Part shown: positions 59,601 to 64,000 of the stretch, in pieces
Layout of the letters: every line of letters starts with the position of its first letter
Position numbering within the stretch: the first letter of the stretch is position 1
NCBI RefSeq assembly: GCF_027942865.1
Contig: NC_134509.1
Coordinates: 31,112,197 to 31,176,196, forward strand
Length of the DNA stretch: 64,000 nucleotides
Direction of reading: 5' to 3'
Origin: Odontesthes bonariensis
Lineage: Eukaryota > Chordata > Actinopteri > Atheriniformes > Atherinopsidae
The notes under the pieces: model-generated
Seen by the model: the letters and a program-made list of their open reading frames with translations, nothing else
Databases searched by the model: none
Told to the model about the DNA's origin: nothing
Position numbers and translations under genes: made by a program

Positions 59601-61867
59601 GAAGCTCAGCCTTAAGCTTGGCATATCCTTTATCGCTCTCGTTCTCTGAGAGTTTAAATCAACACAATGGATCTTTTGAAAAGGACACTAGCGTAAATAT
59701 TCTCATTTTCTGTTTCATGTTTGTGTCTTTTCTATTACACTTGAATGAGTTGAATTGCTCTTCTTCACCTGATTAAAAAATAAAACGTTAATCAAGGTGA
59801 AAGAAATCAAATTTTGACCAAAATATTTAATATTTAAAGATCTGTGGGTTATGTGTATTTTTCACTCCTTAGATCAGATGTTTGTTTATGAGAACCTTCT
59901 TCAAGTAATCCCCAGCTCTCAGTTTTACTCCTCACGTGACCAGAATTGAAAACGTGACACCCAGTCGCTCTAGTTCATCTTGTGATCTCTCCTCAAAAAT
60001 AAAATCTTTATGATGTGAGACAGTGGAAGTACCGATCATCTCTCCCAGCCTCCATGTGGAGTTTTAAGGGAGCAAGTCAAATGTTTATCTACGTGTACAA
60101 ACATGACAAGATGTAGATATTAGATATAGAATATTAAAATAAGACATCCTAAATAAAAGTTGAAATCATAAGTGACAGAAAACTAATTACTCTAAATCTT
60201 AAAGGTGAAATATGTTTCTTTAAGTAAATTATGAAATTGTTTTCATCTTAGTCGTGTAAAAAATAAAGCAAGTTTTTTTTCACTTGTAAAGTTTTATGTA
60301 TCAGGACAGAATAGAATAATCTGGACCTTACCAGGTAAAAAACAGGATAAAAACCACAGATAAAATATTACACTGTGACATTATTTTGCAAATATTAACC
60401 TTAAAAAGCAGAAACAGTGTGTTTAAAAACAGCCCGACTGCTTCCATAGAAATTAGGGGGGTAAGTAGCAGCCAGGTGCTGGTGATCAAAAACATCACTG
60501 AGTTGACCAAAAGCTCTTCTGTGTACTAAGGTATACTTGAATCATACATGAGACCATCCATGTGACAGCTAAAGCTTGGCCCAAATTGGATCATACAACA
60601 GGGCATTGATCCCAAGTACAACAACAAATCTTCAACAGCCTAAATGGTTGAAAAAGAAATCAAGTTGTTGCAAAGGACCAGTCACAGTCCAGATCTGAAC
60701 CTGATTGAAATGCTGTGATGGGGCCCTAAAGAGAGCTGTGCATAAAGAAAATGCCTGCAAAACTCAGTGTGTGAATGAAGCAACGCTGTAAAAAAGAGTT
60801 GACCCAAATCTCTCCTCGACGATGTGAGACTGATAGTGTCATACAGAAAATGATTACTTCAAGGTATTGCTGTTTAAGGTGGTTGGACAAGCCGTAGAAT
60901 CATGGGCTGTACTTGGTGTTTCTCACACTGGCTCACACTGTGTTTTGGCTTGATGTAATCAGTCAATTATTGTTGTTCATCTGAGATTTGATTTACCTAA
61001 TTATATTATAGATTATGTATATAATACATATCCTGATATTAAAACTTAAGATGGTGTGCTTTCATTTTTACATGACTGTATATAATTGAATGCCAAATGC
61101 AACACAAGGCAACCTTGTTCCAGCCAAAAGTACAATAGCATTAATGTGTAGAATGCTGCCTTCCTTTGACTGTTTGGGGTATGTAGCGTTGTACAAAATA
61201 AAACTCTAGAGTCTGGCCTTTGCTCACACAGGCCTAATAATGTGTTTATAGTCAGGCCACAAAACTTTTTCCCCCCGATCCTGAAGGAGTCCCACTTAAA
61301 CCAGAGAAGTAATAGCGATAGTGACTGAAAGACTGAGATAAAAGAAATGAGAAGCCAAAATGGGCTTGCCCCAAAGGGTGGATGGGCTCCCCCCTTTGGC
61401 AAGTGTAAAGTGTTGTAAATGTCAGAGTGGGTATTTGGAATTATAGCAACAATCAGCCCTGAGATCATTTAGGCTATCTGATAGACTGATGCTTACGCTG
61501 CTTCTTGAAACTCTTCCCAACTTTCAACCCCAAGCTATCCACAATACCCAAACTGTATATGTGTGAATATTGCCTTAGGATGAGGAGCTCAGTCATCTGG
61601 GAGAGGTTTAAAGTCCTGTCGCTGCCTTTCCACATCGAAAGAAACTAGTTGAGGTGGTTCAGGCATCTGAGCAGGATGCCTTCCAGGTAGAATCCTACCT
61701 GGAGAAGTCCTAGAAGCAGACCTGGAGAGATTATATTTCTTGAGTGGGTCAGTGGTGAGGAGAGAGAGGTCTAGAGAACTTAATTTTTAACTCATTACTC
61801 TGCTTTCTACTACAGGTTTAAGACTGTCCACTGCATCCTGTATCCTCTCACCAGTTGGTGTCCTTGA
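41648..61867 (+). CDS. mfng: Fringe beta-1,3-N-acetylglucosaminyltransferase, probably manic fringe
   Basis: Family knowledge: Golgi enzyme that adds GlcNAc to O-fucose on Notch EGF repeats and so tunes Delta/Jagged signalling. Exons: 41648-42034, 48221-48266, 49103-49205, 53826-53979, 58091-58176, 59018-59183, 59258-59343, 61816-61867. Phases agree and give 359 residues. The N-terminus is a type II membrane anchor ([17 protein letters not shown], about residues 8-23) after a basic start. Then come [15 protein letters not shown], the metal-binding DDD at 185-187 in [23 protein letters not shown], the [10 protein letters not shown] segment and [20 protein letters not shown] and KEEDPSRF favour manic over lunatic (VNLRALL, SYGMFE) or radical fringe. 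All conserved catalytic motifs are intact. Intron 1 is 6.2 kb and the later introns are swollen by mobile elements. Confidence 0.92.
44582..45010 (-). mobile_element. LINE 3' end with (AGGCA)n tail, interrupted by a mini-element
   Basis: Read on the minus strand, it runs from AACAGCCTTTGGACAGGC through a peptide-like end ([10 protein letters not shown]), GTAAAGCACTTTGAATTGCC and a TGCCT-repeat tail. [10 protein letters not shown] resembles the extreme C-terminus of reverse transcriptases of the L2/CR1 sort. An 82-bp element is inserted at 44627-44708. Confidence 0.65.
44627..44708. mobile_element. 82-bp mini-element with 11-bp ends and 9-bp duplication
   Basis: Ends are TAACCTGACTC and, reverse-complemented, TTACCTGACTC (10 of 11). 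The flanks CAATTCGTA at 44618-44626 and 44709-44717 are identical. Removing the insert and one flank restores the usual LINE-tail sequence ACAATTCGTACACAAGGC. The size and 9-bp duplication suggest a Mutator-like MITE. Confidence 0.8.
46025..46118 (+). repeat. LINE 3' tail with (TGCCT)n
   Basis: CTGTAAAGCACTTTGAATCG followed by GTGCTATACAAATAAACT and four TGCCT units. It is the same tail family as 44582-45010 in the opposite orientation. Confidence 0.65.
46988..47795 (+). repeat. 5'-truncated SINE split by a hAT element
   Basis: CTCCGGGTACTCCGGCTTCC begins the copy, and GGCTCCAGCCCCCCCGCGAC with ATGGATGGATGGATG ends it. The body is split by 47181-47718. It is the same family as 49853-50223 but lacks the tRNA-like head. 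Confidence 0.85.
47181..47718. mobile_element. 538-bp hAT-type element nested in a SINE
   Basis: Ends are CAGTGGTGGA and TCCACCACTG, a perfect 10-bp inverted repeat. The flanks CCGCTGGG at 47173-47180 and 47719-47726 are an exact 8-bp duplication. Removing the insert restores the SINE core. The inside is rich in TACTTAAGTAAAAGTA motifs and does not code. Confidence 0.92.
49853..50223 (-). mobile_element. full-length tRNA-headed SINE with 14-bp target duplication
   Basis: Read on the minus strand, it starts GGGCTGCACGGTGGTGTGGT, with an A-box-like TGGTGTGGTGG and a B-box-like GGTTCAACACC. It then runs through a conserved core (TGCATGTTCTCCCCGTGTAT, ACATGCATGTTAGG) to a short ATGGATG tail. The flanks TTTTCACCAACCTC at 49839-49852 and 50224-50237 are identical, as expected for LINE-driven retroposition. 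Confidence 0.88.
50410..50735 (+). pseudogene. Harbinger Myb/SANT-like gene fragment
   Basis: Two exon-like pieces (50410-50479 and 50677-50735) join in phase across GT-AG sites to give a basic, helix-rich segment. The upstream part of the domain was broken by the SINE insertion or decay, and the frame ends early after [12 protein letters not shown]. Confidence 0.6.
53826..53979 (+). other. mfng exon 4 with the DDD metal-binding motif
   Basis: After the acceptor TTCTCAG the exon encodes [20 protein letters not shown] and then [13 protein letters not shown]. The DDD triplet binds manganese and UDP-GlcNAc in Fringe enzymes. The exon ends phase 0 at ACAACG|GTACCA. Confidence 0.92.
55320..55860. 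mobile_element. probable non-autonomous DNA element in mfng intron 4
   Basis: The region holds GTGAGCCGAGTTCCAGCCTC and GGCTAGTTGGCTGGGGCC, which I recognise as part of a repeated teleost sequence. Ends and target duplication could not be fixed. Confidence 0.35.
56881..56990. repeat. terminal piece of an ACAACCCCAATT-type transposon
   Basis: ACTACAACCCCAATTACAAA, then GTCGGGATGCTGTATGGGAC and AAATAAAAACCGAATGCAA, matches the tip of a very common fish DNA-transposon repeat. A second tip lies at 44365-44480. Confidence 0.6.
60525..61083 (+). mobile_element. 3' half of a Tc1/mariner element with broken transposase
   Basis: A frame reads [11 protein letters not shown] then a stop, the Tc1 transposase segment carrying the third catalytic acid of the DDE/D site. 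Downstream, AAGCAACGCTGTAAAAAAGA and GTCATACAGAAAATGATTAC follow the family order. The right end is near ACATGACTGTATAT. It lies in the last mfng intron and is inactive. Confidence 0.65.
61560..61790 (+). mobile_element. LINE reverse transcriptase C-terminal fragment
   Basis: GATGAGGAGCTCAGTCATCT and TTGAGGTGGTTCAGGCATCT encode a broken [17 protein letters not shown] peptide. It resembles the LRWFGH-type C-terminal segment seen in fish LINE polyproteins. Stops and deletions show decay. It ends just before the final mfng exon. Confidence 0.5.
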
Positions 61868-62370
61868 GTATCTAATAGAAGACTACAATGCCTTAGATAC
61901 GGCAAGTATCCTGTTGGGTGAAACACTAATCCTGGATGTTATCTAAATGCAGAGAAAAATTATGTCCTTAGGTGGAACAGTTTGAGGCAGAGAAAAACAA
62001 AGCAGGAGAAGCACGAAATCAGGCTGAATGTTCAGCAGCAAAAGGTGATTTCCCACAACTGGTAAACCATGGATTACCTGCTTTCACAGTTAACGCTTGG
62101 ACACTGACGAACATGGGATTCAAAATGAACTTTGATTGGGAAGTACTGGAAATAGATACTTTCTCCTGTTTATCACTGTGTTTAAATCATTATGTTACAT
62201 GCAGAAAACAGCGACTTTTTGTGTCTTTACTACTGAATAATTTAATTGATTTGGTGTTTTTTTTTCTGTGAGCCTGAAGCACTTAAAATAAGGGAGACTA
62301 ATAACATTTTTACTGAAATTTTGTTCTTTTGTTGACAAAAGCCAAATAAAATTTTCCTCACATTTAAAAA
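61868..62370 (+). other. mfng 3' untranslated region
   Basis: The sequence after the TGA at 61865-61867 runs to a canonical AATAAA at 62345-62350 with no further exon. The transcript end is inferred. Confidence 0.5.
62345..62350 (+). terminator. candidate mfng polyadenylation signal AATAAA
   Basis: AATAAA in GCCAAATAAAATTTTCC, 480 bases after the mfng stop. It is the first canonical signal downstream that I found on this strand. Confidence 0.5.
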
Positions 62371-64000
62371 AAGAAAGAAGGTTAAATGTATGTTTTCATC
62401 TTTCTGTTTCTTAGTAATAATTTAAAGTTACTGATGATTAAACTGTTAGTAAGTTGCACTTACGGGGCAGGAATTACAGGTGGTGCTGAATTTATTTGAG
62501 CTTTTATAGACTGATTGGGCATAGTCCTCTGTGTGTTTGCTGCTATGAAGGGGAAGCTGTCCTTGCACCTACAGCTTGAAATCTGCACACATTGAACCGT
62601 CTTGACACACATCTCCCTCCTAAGCCAAAGCTCTCAGCCTCCCGTTTCTCTCTTCTTACCTCCGTCCTCCACCCCTCCACCCCTCCACCCCTCCACCCCT
62701 CCACCTGTCTTCTTCCCCGGCTCCTCCTTCCTCAGTCTTGCTGTTTACTTAGCGCTGTCCATGATTGTTGTGCTCCTCGAAGGCCATGACTGCAAGTAAA
62801 TGACACTTCCACTCATCCCTTTTTGTCTCAGTTGCATTTGATCATTTATTTATGCCTCAGATTTAAACAACAAACCACAAGTATGAAGAAGATCACAACT
62901 GACATGCCTGAAACCTGAAAAACAGCTCATATTTGCAGAAAAATCTCATCAAGCTGGACAGATCCTGTTCAGAATACAAATGTCACTACGATTTGCACAC
63001 AGTTGAATGTTCGTGGAGGGCTAAAAGGCTGTGGCCACGTGCAGAGTGCCTGCAGAGAGATGACACTGCGCTGCTGGGTTTCCGTGGTTTGCTTGTTTGG
63101 TGGGAATCAAGTTGTGATGAATACAAATACGCTGTTGAAAGCGTCTGGATCTGACCTTCCCTGCAGAAGAATATAGGAAGTAGGAATGACTGTGTGGCTT
63201 AATACATCCTATTGAGAATACTTGGACCAATCTTTTTGGAGTAAATAATAAGTGAACAGAAAGTTCAGTAAAAATGTGAAATCAATTTACTGCAGTGGTT
63301 ACAGGGCAAGGAATGTTTTTCATACTGATCGTGGTATATTGTTTAATAAATGAAACACAAAATGTTAAACATGTTTTGGAAGATGTGACCATTGAGTAGC
63401 TCACCAAAGGTACTACAGTTAGATTTTCAGGAGGTCAGGAAAGATGGTCCATCTGAAAAATTCAAGGAAGTGCCAGTTGAAAAGGAAAGGAAATTTTTGT
63501 CAGGATCAATTGATCCTGCTTTTATTTTCATTTTATTGCTCCTGTTGTTATTTACAATTGACACAGCATACCAATGTTCTTTGAGCATTTGAGATTGGTT
63601 GAACATTGTAAATAAGACAACCTGCAAATGAACCTTTAGTCTCTCTTTATCTGACTACTTTAAGGAGTAACCTTATGATTGATTGGTGTTTGTTGCATCA
63701 ACATTTTAGCTCTGTGTTGGTTTGCTCTGCTCTAGGTTTATCAGAATATTCCTAATAGTCTAAAATATCAAAACCAAGGGTGTAGGTGTAACCATCAAAC
63801 TTTAACCCTCACATGTTTTTGTAAAAATCAGAACAAGAATATGGCTTAAGGTATCAATATTGCTCATATTGATTTAATCTCCCTGGACTCCAACCGGGTT
63901 TTTACCTTTTTGCACATATTAGCCGCTTTCGGACAGACCGTTCTAAGAAAGTAGTTATCAGAACTACCCTCCTTGAATTTCGTTCTGATAACTATCCTTC
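62371..64000. other. window end without a recognised gene
   Basis: It holds an octamer microsatellite at 62667-62705. A short open frame after it (SLAVYLALSMIVVLLEG) is hydrophobic but joins nothing recognisable. The rest is AT-rich with no exon I can name on either strand. Confidence 0.5.
62667..62705. repeat. (CTCCACCC)n octamer microsatellite
   Basis: Almost five perfect copies of CTCCACCC. The minus strand reads GGGTGGAG repeated, with several closely spaced G runs able to form a G-quadruplex. Confidence 0.9.

Noticed and set aside
61046-61468. 140-residue minus-strand open frame in the last mfng intron
   Set aside because: It overlaps the end of a Tc1 remnant and shows no recognisable domain.
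41648-61867. Assignment of the Fringe gene to lunatic or radical fringe
   Set aside because: The diagnostic [13 protein letters not shown] and EEDPSRF segments fit manic fringe better, though a phylogeny would be decisive.
62592-62799. Proline-rich frame MNRLDTHLPP and following hydrophobic segment as a new gene
   Set aside because: Most of it is the translated CTCCACCC repeat. The hydrophobic part ends in a stop with no usable donor beyond it.
1-64000. CRISPR arrays, operons, phage or toxin systems
   Set aside because: All short tandem arrays are simple microsatellites. Genes are spliced vertebrate genes, so bacterial system types do not apply.

Overview
This is nuclear DNA of a ray-finned fish, probably a percomorph teleost. 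The genes are split into many short exons with canonical GT-AG junctions, their products match vertebrate families along their length, and the introns are full of teleost-type SINEs, LINE tails, hAT, Tc1/mariner, Harbinger and TTAA-target elements. There are no bacterial-type operons, CRISPR arrays or phage genes. I rebuilt the exon chains by hand from splice sites and checked that the reading phases agree across every junction.

Layout. (1) 813-9391, plus strand: the 3' eleven exons of trmt1, a tRNA guanine-26 N2-dimethyltransferase; its 5' exons lie before the window. (2) 11100-23177, minus strand: a complete 23-exon man2b1, lysosomal alpha-mannosidase of 990 residues, converging on trmt1. 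The two 3' ends may nearly abut. (3) 27377-37110, minus strand: a complete RING/B-box/coiled-coil/B30.2 TRIM gene resembling the TRIM25/TRIM16 type of E3 ubiquitin ligase, of 575 or 582 residues. (4) 41648-61867, plus strand: a complete 8-exon Fringe glycosyltransferase of 359 residues, best read as manic fringe (mfng), head to head with the TRIM gene 4.5 kb away. From 61868 to the end there is a probable mfng 3'UTR and then no recognisable gene.

The four genes do unrelated jobs: tRNA modification, lysosomal glycan breakdown, ubiquitin ligation (possibly innate immunity) and Golgi modification of Notch. Nothing suggests they act together.

I found no wholly new system. The richest material is a set of mobile elements whose boundaries and target-site duplications can be read directly: a 538-bp hAT element inside a SINE (8-bp duplication), a full SINE inside a Harbinger remnant (14-bp duplication), an 82-bp mini-element inside a LINE tail (9-bp duplication), a 523-bp element with a 9-bp duplication and a 25-base C run, a 535-bp TTAA-flanked element, and a 1.1-kb element with a 447-bp internal period. 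Regulatory points of note are a near-perfect CLEAR (TFEB) site just upstream of man2b1, a long CA repeat 18 nt inside a TRIM intron, and a microsatellite that forms the polypyrimidine tract of the last trmt1 exon.
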